NCBI RefSeq assembly: GCF_964204645.1
Contig: NC_134027.1
Coordinates: 6,808,485-6,872,484, forward strand
Source of the DNA: Tubulanus polymorphus
Lineage: Eukaryota > Nemertea > Palaeonemertea > Tubulaniformes > Tubulanidae
Reading direction: 5' to 3'
Length of the DNA: 64,000 bases
In this document: positions 25,601 to 56,182 of the stretch, in pieces
Layout: each line of letters starts with the position of its first letter
Position numbering within the stretch: the stretch's first letter is position 1
The notes under the pieces: generated by a model
What the model was told of the DNA's origin: nothing
Seen by the model: the letters and a program-made list of their open reading frames with translations, nothing else
Databases searched by the model: none
Program-made: the position numbers and the translations under genes

Positions 25601-27621
25601 CATTCAGATGATGCTGCTGCTGCTGCTGCTGCTCTGGGATAGCCGGTGAAATTACATAGTAAGTGCCTATTTGTAAAGCTACTCTCAAATAAATTTACAA
25701 TATTATAATATTTCAATCATATTGAGAATAATTGAATAATATTAATAGAGATGATAATAATGACAAAAATAATGATAATAATTAATAATAATGATAATAA
25801 TAATAATCATAATACTGATAACGACTTTTAAGAAGCAGGCCCATCATATAATCATTAATTAAGAGACATATTATAAGCTATCACAGTCGAACATTATAGC
25901 GCAGGCCTGCTTCAACAATTTATTGTGTGTCCGAGAAAATCATCAATCCTTATCTCATCGATTTAGTTTTCATATGGATGCAAAATGAAAAACTGTCAAA
26001 ATTCTTATGCTGAAGATACAAAATGAGAAAGGCAGCACAGAAATTTATGCGGGAAAAATGGGGGGGGGGGGGGGGTAAAGACGAGGGGGGAGTGAGGAGG
26101 AAAGGAAGAAGTTCTTTTTACAATGATCTATTCTAAGAGATTCACAAAACACACATTTCCAAATGACACAATAGAGGTTAACTAACAATCATATCATCTC
26201 ATTTAAATTCACTTTCTCGAGCTGTTTTAATCGCTGATATCTGCAAAAAGTTAGTTTCTTATACCAATCATTATTACAGTAGTGAATCGCGGTAGTAGGA
26301 ACTGTTATTCATCGAATAGCAGGTCACTTCGTGATGATTTTTCAAATTACATTTCTACAATTTCACCTACTGGGTATTTGAATGTCTGAAATTCCCGTCA
26401 ACTCTTGGCATGTTTTTCTAGCATTGGGGACATTTCATCGTTTCATGCAATTAGACGACATGCACAAATATGAAAACAACATCTGTCCACTTGAAACGTT
26501 TTTCTAAATAGTAATTAAGATATTGCAATTTTCACGGCGCTGTTAATCCGCTTGTAAAGCCATTAATCAATGCCATTTTTTCAAGTAACAATTTACTGAA
26601 ATACATATCATAGACATATTCATCAAGTCTATTTGACGACAAGTAGGCCTCACTTAGCCTTAATAGATGTATCAATTAAGTAATCAAATCAAATTACCCC
26701 GAGTGGTACGTATAAAACATTCACTTTTTATCAATAAAATAAAGAAAAAAGGATTTAATCAATTACTTGATTTGATCTCGGATACTCCCAAGATTTGATT
26801 CAACTAAAACAAAAATTGACATATATCTAATGAAGGGAAAACATGAGCCCACTGTACAGCAACTGCCGTTGTTCATTGAACGAACTTCATTAGAAAACGC
26901 AATGAGGATATGATGTCGTAGATATGCAACAACTGAAATTAACGTTTGTTATCTCTAGGTTAGCTATAGATTTGCTATTTCCAGCTTGGACTACCTCGAT
27001 CGTGTACGTAGACCCATAGAAGAATCAAATAGTTTAGTGGGAAATATCAGACGCCGTCAGTCAGTCAGATGGAAAAAATATATATCAGTTTTTAATTCTA
27101 GCTCTGATTTCATAGGAAATGTTAGCATTTTGAACTGGCAGTAATAATGTATTATGAAACCATTTATCCAACAGAAAATGTTTTCGTTGGCGCAAAATTA
27201 TGTTATTAGAAGCACTGCGCACATATTCGCAAGAGAAACAGAAGTAATGGTATATCTGATAAGAATCAAACTTCATTCAAACAATCAAAAGTTCATACGT
27301 ACATAGGCGGTTGTTTAACAACCCATTGTATGACATGTTCATTATCATAATCATCAAAACCCTCATAAAAATCCGAATCATCATTTTAGTATGAACGAAC
27401 ATAACAAATTTTAGCTTTAGAGAGGGAAGCTGAGCAGTATTATTATCGAAATCATCCTTGCACACACTCGACATCAACTTAAACACATTGACTACCAGGG
27501 CCAGTTGTTACAACCAATTCGGCTAGATTTACGCTCACCAGCACCAATTCTGTGACGAGGGGTTGAGCAAGTTGAGCATGCAAATCATCATCGTTATTTC
27601 ACATCTGGTAAACGTTGTAAT

Positions 27622-27656
<35 letters not shown>

Positions 27657-27768
27657 CTGTGGCGGCTGCTAACGAGGTCACATCGAATGACGGGGCAACA
27701 GTGGTCGGTCGGTCGGCGCGGACACCGTTCTGTGATCAAGTAGAATATACAGATTCTACCCACAGATA
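16622..27768. other. Long stretch without a recognised gene
   Basis: No open frame here is longer than about 120 codons, and none shows a recognisable domain or splice-linked series. The longest (17081-16731, minus, 116 codons) starts hydrophobic but matches nothing I know. 16.7-22 kb is less AT-rich than the rest. Simple sequence includes a short CTG run at 25613-25632, an AAT/GAT-rich stretch near 25740-25815 and a G16 run at 26060-26075. The right-hand part directly follows the stop codon of the minus-strand TMEPAI-family gene and is probably its 3' UTR; a TTTATT at 25918-25923 (AATAAA on the minus strand) is a possible end. Confidence 0.5.
27629..27662 (-). repeat. CAG-rich trinucleotide run in probable 3' UTR
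   Basis: About eleven CTG/TTG triplets on the plus strand, reading as CAG/CAA on the minus strand, start about 107 bp beyond the stop codon of the TMEPAI-family gene. The alanine-run frame it creates on the plus strand is not considered coding. Confidence 0.8.
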
Positions 27769-46898
<19,130 letters not shown>

Positions 46899-47756
46899 GA
46901 AGGGGTTGTAAGCGAATTGCTGCGATAACGGTTAAACGCGTCATCAAGTTTTTCTTCCGTAAAGCTCATATTTTAGAGCCGTATTTCGTTAATTTCGAGT
47001 GTCACATTTAGAAGAGACAGCGTCGGCCATGTTTTTAAACCATTGCGCATATGTCTGGTGCGCAGCCTTAACGAGACATCACGAATGGCTGCGGAAATAA
47101 CCGAATGCCGCCTCCGCGCTGACTCAATGAGGTTCGAACCCCGGCCATTACTTTTTCACTGATTAGACCTGCCTACAAATGATAATAGACTTGTCAAAAC
47201 CATGAATTTAAGTGATTGCAGGATATCATTGCTCTTAAACCAAGCTATGATTACAGTTAAATTGAAATGTCGTATGTAAATTTTCTTTAGGCCTACAGAT
47301 TTTCTCTCTATCAATTTGCTGTATAATTTAGGCCAGATTCTATGCCAGCATTATCATATCACCGAAATTACAACAATTGAATACTGTTTTATGTAAATTT
47401 TGTTTGATGGTTAATTTTCTGTGCCCATATTTATGGCCGATAATTCTGATGTACATTTCAAATATCTTTTTTTCAAGCAGCAATCATGGTCATGACTTTA
47501 TTGTGGTATACATTCCAAATCAAAGGTTGTCACAGTTCCAATGCCGCCACAAACCCGTCTTTGACAGTTAACTGTTAGTTGACAGCACGGTGTACTGTTG
47601 GCGTCTTGTTACCATGGCTCTTGTATACCAGTATACATTATTCATTATGATATACGTATACTAGGTCAACGTCATACGTATTATATACACTTCAATCTCA
47701 AATTGGTTTTCAAGGAATATTACGAAAATATTGACATCAGGCATCTAGAAACAACG
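46899..47756. promoter_or_regulatory. Head-to-head intergenic region with an X-box-like motif
   Basis: This 858-bp gap separates the divergent start codons of the TMEPAI-family gene (minus) and the CIMIP1-like gene (plus). GTTACCATGGCTCT at 47608-47621 matches the left half and centre of the RFX X-box (GTTRCCATGGYAAC), about 136 bp upstream of the ciliary gene's ATG. 47040-47150 is a repeat-like block with a tRNA B-box-like GGTTCGAACCC (near 47131), probably a SINE fragment. No TATA box could be assigned. Confidence 0.45.
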
Positions 47757-48558
47757 ATGACTGCTCCTCAATCTGACGGCTTGGGACGAGTGCAGGCTCG
47801 CTGTAATTTTGTTGCGCAGGACGAAATCTGGTACGGTTACAGAAATGATCAACCTTTGTCATTCATTAGCAACTATTTCTAATGACTATTTCTATTCCTT
47901 TAGAAGGCCATGTTTGCCCATGCAAAGACAAGTGGAAAGTCCATCGTATTTATTTGATTTTTTCTCAATCTATATACATATTTCTTCTGTTGATTTCTTA
48001 TAGGAAGGCACACGTCCACCATGAAGAAAATGCCTCGAAGCGTTGGGACAATGTCTGGCACTTCTTGAAGACATCAAAAGAAGAGGTAATTATGTCGTAA
48101 CACTTAATGTGTTTGAATGTTCCTCGCTTTGAGTTTTGATTAGTTAAACTTTATCAAAAGTAGATAATTCTAGGAGGCCATTTTATATGGGATAGTGACA
48201 CCAGAAAATGTAGAATAAAACCATTTGGTACCGTTTTACGTATATACGTTGTATAGTTTCGGTTGAGTTACGACCGTGGTTGTTTTGGTTTCAGCTCCTG
48301 AAAGATGAACTGAAAACTCTACGGAAGGAGCGTCCACCAAGAGAAATCCCGACTCCACTGAAGTTACCACCAATTACACCAACACACGAATATATTGAAG
48401 TGTTACCCTCTCCGCGTCCGTTCCCACGCACCACAGCACAGCAAATCGGATGGCGTTCGTCTCAACGCGACTTACTTTTGGACCGTTATGGTGGATATGC
48501 CCGCGGGAAAGGAGGCTTGATAAAGCAATTGAAGTGGCCAGCAGAAGCTGTGGGCTAG
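47757..48558 (+). CDS. CIMIP1: CIMIP1-like ciliary microtubule inner protein (C20orf85 homologue)
   Basis: Three coding exons: 47757-47830, 48004-48085, 48295-48558 (phases 2 and 0), 139 residues; the human protein is 137. The protein starts MTAPQSDGLG, then CNFVAQDEIW, HHEENASKRWDNVWHFL, LKDELKTLRKE, a proline-rich centre (PPITPTHEYIEVLPSPRPFP), then TTAQQIGWRSSQ and LLLDRYGGYARG. This order of FV.QD.IW, KRW, PPITP and IGWRS elements is what I recall for C20orf85/LLC1, a protein inside axonemal doublet microtubules. It has no membrane segment. The first donor, ATCTG|GTACGG, is inside the frame that reads on through the intron; choosing it restores the conserved W. Homology is from memory of the family. 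Confidence 0.78.
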
Positions 48559-48767
48559 TTAGATTTGAGTCTCCGAAGTGCATTTTTCCGATGTCGAAAA
48601 ATTCTTCATAGCTTACGTATAAATTTTATCTTTAGATATGTTGGCTTATCTTAACTCGATTGATTCGTGTCCGTATTATAATTCAGTCATCAATTAATTA
48701 TAACGCTCAAACGATGTTTTGATACTCATCTTGTTAACGTGTAGGTTTGATCGAAAAAAAACCGCTC

Positions 48768-48773
48768 AATAAA
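48768..48773 (+). terminator. Polyadenylation signal AATAAA
   Basis: First AATAAA after the CIMIP1-like stop codon, 210 nt downstream, inside a U-rich context. Confidence 0.5.
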
Positions 48774-49554
48774 ATGCTCAAATATAGACTTCGACTTGTT
48801 CGGTACCCCAGTACCGGTCAATTCAGAAGACATTGAATTTGATAACGATACCGAGCAAGGCTAGACTGTATAAATAGTTATATATTATCATCGTAGTGAT
48901 ATGCATTTCCCTGAATAAATATAATGACGCAAAACCACCTTAGACCACCATGACGATGCATCAATAAGAAGTATATAAATGCATACGATCAGAATCAAGC
49001 GGTACGCGATGCGATGATAATGCAGACTTGATATAATGCGTCTGTTTTTAGCACCAGGAAGTGTGCTCGCCATATGACGTCACATTGATTTGATCAAAAG
49101 GAACCCAGACAATTTGTTTTTAAGCGTCATCGTTAATTATAGCTTACTCATACGTACAATAATCATGTTTTTAGCCGTAAAAATACTCTTTTATACCGCG
49201 TAGACTAGACGACTCGTCTATATATGTATGTATACCTGTTGTATCTCTGAAAATTGATTTTTTTTATCTGTTTGTTTCTAGTCCTATATCTAGATTGGAA
49301 GGAGTATCGAATTATAGTGAAATAGACATTGAAGCTACGACAAATTTTAACAGTTCGCATACGGTGAATAATCTTGATTGTGCTTGAACATGTTGTAGTA
49401 ACGTGCGCGGATTCTTTTAGTTTTATTGATTTGTTTAATTGTATATTAATCATTGCTGCTCAAATGAAATATCATAAATATTTGACTAATTTCTTAGCGT
49501 TTTGATTTATGGATTTTGGAAAAATTGGAGGAGTCTGGAATGTGGGTTTACTTC

Positions 49555-49640
49555 TCCGGCCGAGGTTCCATTAGTAGAGACGGATTTGAATTACGACCGT
49601 ACGTAGCCAGCCAATGGGGTTCGATCCTCGCAATGAAAAG
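49555..49640 (+). repeat. SINE-like block with B-box motif
   Basis: GGTTCGATCC near 49618-49627 matches a pol III B box, and the block begins in a CGGCCGAGGTTCC segment. No clear A box or tail. It may be a tRNA-derived SINE fragment; weak. Confidence 0.28.
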
Positions 49641-50196
49641 GGCTTGGTTTTAATCGGGGTCCTGGGAGTGCTCCCCCAGAAGATTATTGAAAATCAGATG
49701 CTAGTGAAGCAAGTTCACGGCTTCTAGCACTCCCAGATGGGTGGAAAGGACAGACATTTTCATGAGTTGCTTCATTTTCCCAATCAAGTAAGTTTTGGTT
49801 GATAATATTAAGTTTTGAAAGCATCAGAAACGAGAATTTACGAAAAAGGATCAACAATCACTGAATTCTTTTTAAATTGATGCCCAAATTAACTGTCATT
49901 AGGGCGGACCTTCGTAGATGAGCGGGCAAACCCATCCCCCCTAACACGGACCCGCTGTTACAGCCCAAGAAGTTTTAGAATACTGAATTTTAAATGATTT
50001 TTTAAGTACCCAATAAACCCTAACATATGTGGAATTTGTTAATGCGGAATGATATATCTATATACATGATATACCAGACGGTAACAAATGCATTTGATTA
50101 TGTCGTTTGGACTGAAATATATGATTTTATTCAAGGACCATTCAAACCGCCATCGCACATGAATTTAGCAAACGAAAACAAACTGAAAGTACATAA

Positions 50197-50312
50197 CATC
50201 AAAAATACATCCTCTTTATGTATTTTTGATACAAAAAATCACAAATACATCCTTTTTAGGTATTTTTGATACATGAAATCATAAATACATAGATATTTTT
50301 GATACCCAATGA
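50197..50312. repeat. Three tandem hairpins of the AAAATACAT...ATGTATTTTTGAT type
   Basis: The first unit has perfect 13-bp arms (50198-50210 and 50218-50230). Two further units follow with increasing mismatch. Each ends TATTTTTGATAC. The same hairpin occurs singly at 38222-38251. Confidence 0.7.
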
Positions 50313-51991
50313 ATATTTACGAACCGATGAAATAATCCGGTATCCAGTTTTGAAAATGCTTCATCGATGGCACTGAATTGACCGGGTTCCTATGCGAAGT
50401 CGATTAACTGGGCCATATATTCATGCATCGCATTTCCTGCGAATGCGTTTCATCTTAAGAATTCGTCCGTTTACTGGACACATCGGTTGTTGAACTTTCT
50501 AGTCATCTTCATCAGTTACGTTCTGGTTTTTTACTACATGTATCTTTATATATGATAATAAGACTCGGAATTGCGAGCAAATTTACACATAGAAAAATGA
50601 GTTATTTTTGCTTATTTTATAAATAAACAGTTTTTATTACATCAAGAATTATTCGTACAAAAATATTTTCGATATTTTTCCTCAATTTCATCTATATATA
50701 CTACATTTATCTATGAAAAAAATACATACATCCATTTTCACTTATGCGAACGTTGCGCGTGAATGTTTATACATGTATTGAAATGGGTACTGTTACATGA
50801 AATGAAGCTTACACAGACTGTTTGTTCAGTTTAAAATGAATTCCGACATTATTATTAAAATGAATTATATATCTCGGACAATATACAGTAAGCGCTAAGT
50901 CTGGATTGATGACGACATCAAGCTGACTAAATTCACATACCAACATTTCATTGTACTTTGCCAATATCATATACGTACTTTTATAACAAGACTAGCTATA
51001 ATACTAAATAATGGTATGTCATAACCTTAACAGTTTCAAAATAAAAAGATACTACACGAAATTGATAAAATAATCAGAATGAAGATTTATTTTGTCTTTT
51101 TTTTATTAATTTACAGCTTAGTTCATGTCCTGTCCAGGGGTGGATTGGGGTGGGGGGGGGGGTGCACGGGCGAATGGTCGAATTAAATGTCTAGATATTT
51201 TTTCAAACAATAAAATATGCCATCAAATGAATGATGCTTTTCAGCTAACACCTACTGAAACGATATAGCGCCAGCAAATGCAACGTTTAGATAATTCCAT
51301 GGGAGAATCAATGGGCCACAGGACCGACTCGGTTCACTGGCTCGATACCATACTAAGTGCCATATGTACGTAGCCACAATCTCAACGCTCCATCCATGAA
51401 GGATAAAATTGAAAAGGTTATATTGTTTTCATATTCATGTTTGATAAAAAGAAAGCTTTAAAACTACCTTACTGTAACATTAACATTTGTACTACAGACA
51501 ACTTCAGAATAAATTCTTAAAATTCTTTTTACCCCCTGACCCCCAGTAATGGGCATCCCTTGCACTGTCAGCTTCACCTCCAATTAAAGGGATTTCTCAG
51601 AAACGTGCACCTCCTCTTCAAAATTCCTGGATCCACCCCTGCGGTCTATGACAGACTACACTAAATTGTCTTTGTGTGAATCAAAACTATATAAATCTAT
51701 AAATGAACTCAAAACATTCTAATAGCCTGTTAATGAAATTCAGCAGTGAGAACATAATCAATATGATAACATGTCCACCATCTGTTACATCATTTAGATT
51801 ACGTAATGAAGGCAGTTTGGTTGTGCTTAGTAACCTCATACTAGAATTAAAACTTTAATACAATCAACTCCACTTAAATTGTATCTTGACCGGTGATTTT
51901 TATATGGATTAAAGCCCTGAACACTATGCGATTTTCTTTCCAAAGCGTCTGCAATTACAGATTTCGCAGCAAAATTTGCCTAGTGTGTTCA

Positions 51992-52122
51992 GGGCCCAGT
52001 TTCACGAAAAAGTTTAAGCCTAAAATGGTTAAGTTTGAATTGTTGTCCTCATCGAAAACATGAAGTAACCATTGGCAATTACACCAAAAATTTGAGTTTA
52101 ACTTTTTTGTGAAACCGAGCCC
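51992..52122. mobile_element. MITE with GGGC(C/T)C(A/G)GTTTCAC termini
   Basis: The left end GGGCCCAGTTTCACGAAAAA and the right end, complement of GGGCTCGGTTTCACAAAAAA, bracket a 131-bp self-complementary segment with GTTTAAG / CTTAAAC-like blocks. Same style as the elements at 14444 and 53647. Confidence 0.7.
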
Positions 52123-52871
52123 AGGGCTTAAGTGAAATACCAGTAAGATGGCTTTCAATTTTCCACATCCCAAATTACATAATTATTGTCATAATTACCC
52201 CCAGTGGTCATACAACCCATACCTTGGTGTGTTACTTTAAATAAAGCCTAGATATGACTTTGAAAATACTTAGTTGTTGATTGCGTTATACATGAATTAT
52301 CTAGGTTTGACCTGAATAAATATGGACTTACCAACGAATATGAAATATGTGAAAATAAGAGTAAATCAGTTCCGAATAAAGCAGAGTCGAATGTAGCGTA
52401 AGTTTTTTCTTGTGAAATGGGATTGCAAAATTATGAATTATAATTCATTAACCATTTTAGTACAGACTAATTAATACCCAAAAGTTTGGGAGATAATTTG
52501 AAATTTAAAAAAGAATTCCACCCCACTGCGGTGTACAATGGGCATACCGCTATATTGGATCTACACTGTACTATCTTAAGTTACTATTATTTCACTGTCT
52601 TTGAAAGGTGCTGTCATCTTTCAATAGAGATAAAAACTAGATATAAGTTCATCACTTATTTACATGTTGCAATGCTGTGTAATCGCACTGAAAGGGTTAA
52701 GGGCACATTTTCAGACACTGACACACGCAGTCGTTAATGATTCAACTAAACATATCATGTTCAGTCTACATATTCATTGCTTTCGTGTCTGAATTACCTA
52801 GGCAGTATTCTATTCAGAACAATGGCTAACTAGCAACTTGAATTCTCATTTACGTGACTACGAAATCATAT

Positions 52872-54824
52872 TCATTGTTGATGCGATTTCAATGGATTAT
52901 CAACAACGCATGGGAACAGATGATTGTTGAAAATGAACCATTTTATTTGATTGAAACCGTATAAAAAGACGATGAGTACTGGCATATACTGTATGAATCC
53001 CCATTTCAAGGTCTGCCAAAATCCGGTGTATATTCTGTAGAATTATCATAAAAGAAAATAATCAAATCCATCAATGTATGTAATATTTCCGTCAATATTT
53101 CCTCATTCAGATCAGTTTCTTCATTCAGAAGTTTTATTTTATGTATGATAGAACAGTGGAAACTCATTATAACAACCTCGGGGGTAACAATTTGTCGGTT
53201 AAAAACCTAGAAATTTGTCCCTAATACGACAATTTCAATAAATCCTCAATGGATATAACGAAGTTTAGGTTATAACGAACAGATTTTTTGGTCCCCTGAA
53301 GAAGTTTTTTGTAATGAGGTTTCCGAAGTCCTGCTTGGACATTATCTGCATGAATTCAAATCAGTTAATATAGTTTCTTCAATTAGTCAAATATAACTAT
53401 CGTTTGTGAGGCTGGTTCGATTATTTTTGGATAAAAGGATACTCAACTGTTGGCGTTGGATAGATAATTGTGCCATTAATAGTAAATGGTTGACCAGATC
53501 CTCGGCCTGACATCCAAACCGGGTAAATATTCTCCAGTCTTGTACTCACTGCAAAATATACATAAATGATCCATTCAAATCTTATAATCATGGTAGATAT
53601 TATTTTCTTAGAAAGATTTTACAATACTTGGGATCATAAGTATTCTGGACCCAGTTCCACAGTTGTGAGTAAGAGCTAAAATTAGTTGAAATTTGCAATG
53701 AGTTAACTCTGAGTCAAATCTTAGCACTGAACTGTGGAACTGGGTCCTGTTGTTTACATACCATTTCTTTGTTGATAATCGTAAAAAATTTTTTGCAAAT
53801 CAAACGCTTCAACATAAGCACTGTTGCCATCAATGGGTGGTGACTAAAAGTAGCAAAAAAACTACTCTAAAGATGCACATCATATTAATCTACCAGTAAA
53901 CCAATTGATCATATACCTACATCATATCGAATATCAGTTCCTTGGTGCTTTAAGGGAGTTTTTTGTACCCACACCAAATCTGAAATGAAGCTGAAATCTG
54001 CTCCAGGCAAACGGCTTTCATGATTCACATAACCAAGGCTTTGCATATAAAATAATGGACGTAACTGAAACAAAAAAGATTTTGACGAATCATTATCCAT
54101 ATCACTGATGAGAGATGGAGGTCTGGTGTTTGAAAAATACAAAATGATGTATGTATGAAAAATCAAGCTTACCATCAAACTTGAATAAAATGTGAGAAGT
54201 AGTTTGACTCCATAAATCTGTTCAGAATCTGCTAAAGGCACTTGTAAGTTCAGAGACAGATAGTCATTAATACCATCACCATTCTTGTCTACTTCTCTTG
54301 ACTGAAACAATTATTGCATGTCAGTAGCTAACCTGTTGTTCAACTATGAAGAATTTAGGCAAATTGAAGTTACTAATGAATACCTTGATTAATGGAACAC
54401 GTAGATTGTTTTGCTGCATTTTGTTGAAATTATTGTAAGTGCTCCATGTTAAATATCCATTTGGCGTCTCGAGAAATAAGATGATATTGTGCTGAAATTT
54501 CACCTGCAATTGCTCCTTGTAGACATCTGTCTTCTTCCAAAAGCCTTAAAAATGTCATTAAAGCCAAAATTGAAGAAATATTTACACACCATAGCACGAT
54601 TGTCCACTTCAATAAACTTAATTTGATCTGAATGAATGGAATGTTTTCAAGGCTTTCTATAGAATTTTGAAACACGAAAGCTTACCGAAACTTTTATATA
54701 CAACAAAAAATGGAGCAATAAATGATACGAGAGAAATGAATATGATAAAGAAAGTGGCTTTCGAGCAGAAATGGGCCTTATATCGCCGAACTTCAGGGTG
54801 GTTATAAATTTCGAGCATCGCCAT
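52872..54824 (-). CDS. TMEM231: Transmembrane protein 231 (ciliary transition zone)
   Basis: Component of the MKS/B9 complex at the ciliary transition zone, needed for the diffusion barrier at the cilium base. Seven exons on the minus strand: 54824-54686, 54544-54384, 54301-54173, 54064-53921, 53843-53762, 53548-53443, 53034-52872. All join in phase and give 307 residues; the human protein is 316. Start MAMLEIYNHPEVRRYKA; first transmembrane helix about 24-44; luminal/extracellular domain with GYLTWSTYNNFN, NLRVPLI, DKNGDGINDYL and YGVKLLLTF; then GFWQTLKWGFIQY leading into the second helix, about 265-282; short tail. The donor of exon 4 is TATGAT|GTAGGT and of exon 6 GTTGA|GTATCC, the latter weak but the only phase-consistent choice. 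Introns 5 and 6 each contain a MITE. Confidence 0.94.
53153..53326. mobile_element. MITE with GGAAACTCATTATAACAA-type ends in TMEM231 intron 6
   Basis: The left end (CAGTGGAAACTCATTATAA) pairs with the right end, complement of GGAAACCTCATTACAAAAAA. The interior holds ttataacgaa blocks typical of pogo/Tigger-derived MITEs. About 170 bp, between exons 6 and 7. Confidence 0.55.
53647..53747. mobile_element. 101-bp MITE with GGACCCAGTTCCACAGTT termini in TMEM231 intron 5
   Basis: The termini are perfect complements over at least 17 bp: GGACCCAGTTCCACAGT at the left and its reverse complement ACTGTGGAACTGGGTCC at the right. The interior is partly self-complementary, so the RNA would form a near-complete hairpin. 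The near-identity of its ends suggests a fairly recent insertion or selection on the hairpin. Confidence 0.8.
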
Positions 54825-56182
54825 TTTTAAACAAAAATGTACCCGCAGGTAACTAACGAAAACCCGGAAATAGATAGAGCCACATCGCGGCGCGATTGGG
54901 AAATCCCGGGAAAAATTTTGATTTCCGCATCCGACTTCAGTGCGTTTTTCGAAAATCGAAAACAATAAATTTTCTGACCATGCGCGTCGTCATCATTAAC
55001 TCCATAGATTACATTTCTATGATCTGTTTATATATAACGCGATATATTTTTAAAAATTTGGGATTCGAACTCCGCTCAATCAATCTACTAATGTGCAAAA
55101 TCGTCAAATACGACCCAATGGAATCATTTTCGAATGGGCGTGGTCGTCTTTTTGATTGGTGGCTGTATGGGCCGCTGTATGGCGCGAAAATCTGAATGAA
55201 GCTGCGCGACAGAATTGTGAAGGTCGAGTGGTGAGGAAGTGAGTCTGTGTGGTGACTTTTTTGGTGTTGACATTTGTCGAATGAGCTAAAAAGTTCGTTG
55301 ATTAATTAGTTCGGTATATTGATAGCTTAATAGATTAAAAGAAAGTTAGGCCTAAAACAAGGTAAAATGGTTAAATTCTGCATAATCATCAGTGATATGT
55401 TTATCATTTCTATATTGTATAAGTTTTGATATGACATGTGCAGACTGCAGTCAACATTTATTTAGGCCTTTATATTTAAAAAAAGTAGACCTGTCCCATC
55501 CCCCATTCCCAGGCCCTGCCATTGCTTGCTCCTAGCTCTGATGCTGCTTTCTTAAGTCTACTTACCCTGCTTACTCCTCTCCTTATTCACAATAACTCTT
55601 TTCTGTGCCTGTGTGGTTCAGTCTCACGATCTTAGCAGCCCACCGGCAATATATCCAATTATAAAGGGGTGGGTACCACCAACGATTTGGCAACTATCTA
55701 ATCTAGTGAAGATCAGCATTCACCTAGTCAGTAACCTGTCTGTGGTTTAGTTTCACGATCGGATATTTTCACAAACCACAGTTGGTGTAAGCCCATCCGA
55801 TTATAAAAAGCTTACCACCAATGATTAGGTAACTAACTAAGGCAGCATTCACCATGGTCACGTATAAACCTTGTGTTGTAGGAGTAGTCCGAATACCAGC
55901 TGTTGTTACAGGTTCCCCTACAACAGGAATCACAGCTAGGTACTAGACTATACCAGGGGCTTACCAATTTAATAAATATTGTTTTAAGGAATATAGCAGG
56001 TTGTAGGCTTAGTAGGAAGGTACCTGTGTATTCTCTACAATACACCTACATATGTCATAATGACTTGACATATGATGGTGCACTTAAAAAATGTTATTAT
56101 GACTACTTACTTGCCTGTGCCTTAATAAATGATTAATTATGATTAATGGAATTTTTATATATCTTTCAGAATTTCATTCGAT
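54825..56182. promoter_or_regulatory. Divergent promoter region of TMEM231 and ORC5, with X-box-like, E2F and CCAAT motifs
   Basis: The two start codons are 1.36 kb apart. An X-box-like GTACCC-GCA-GGTAAC lies at 54839-54853, 15 bp upstream of the TMEM231 ATG, with one mismatch to GTNRCC-N3-RGYAAC. CCAAT motifs lie at 55115-55119 (plus) and 55155-55159 (minus). A perfect E2F consensus (TTTCGCGCC on the minus strand) lies at 55181-55190. The ORC5 ATG-containing exon is preceded by CTTTCAG (ending 56170), so ORC5 probably has an upstream non-coding exon in this region. The tandem duplication at 55611-55859 also lies here. Confidence 0.6.
55611..55859. repeat. Imperfect tandem duplication of about 125 bp
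   Basis: Block 55611-55729 and block 55737-55859 share, in the same order, CTGTGTGGTT/CTGTCTGTGGTT, (T)CACGATC, (C/G)ATTATAAA, ACCACCAA(C/T)GATT, GGCAACTA/GGTAACTA and CAGCATTCACC. Function unknown; it lies in the ORC5 5' region, possibly in its first intron. Confidence 0.7.

Larger units (their letters stand above)
48559..52871. other. Intergenic region, repeats only
   Basis: No gene recognised. Contents: a probable poly(A) signal for the CIMIP1-like gene (48768-48773), a SINE-like block near 49555-49640, tandem palindromes at 50197-50312, a G-rich run at 51141-51162, and a MITE at 51992-52122. The left part of TMEM231's 3' UTR must lie just below 52872. Confidence 0.6.

Noticed and set aside
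53909-53920. TMEM231 exon 4 donor at GTAG|GTATAT
   Set aside because: It leaves phase 1 and cannot join exon 5; the donor four bases earlier, TATGAT|GTAGGT, keeps the frame and the family alignment.
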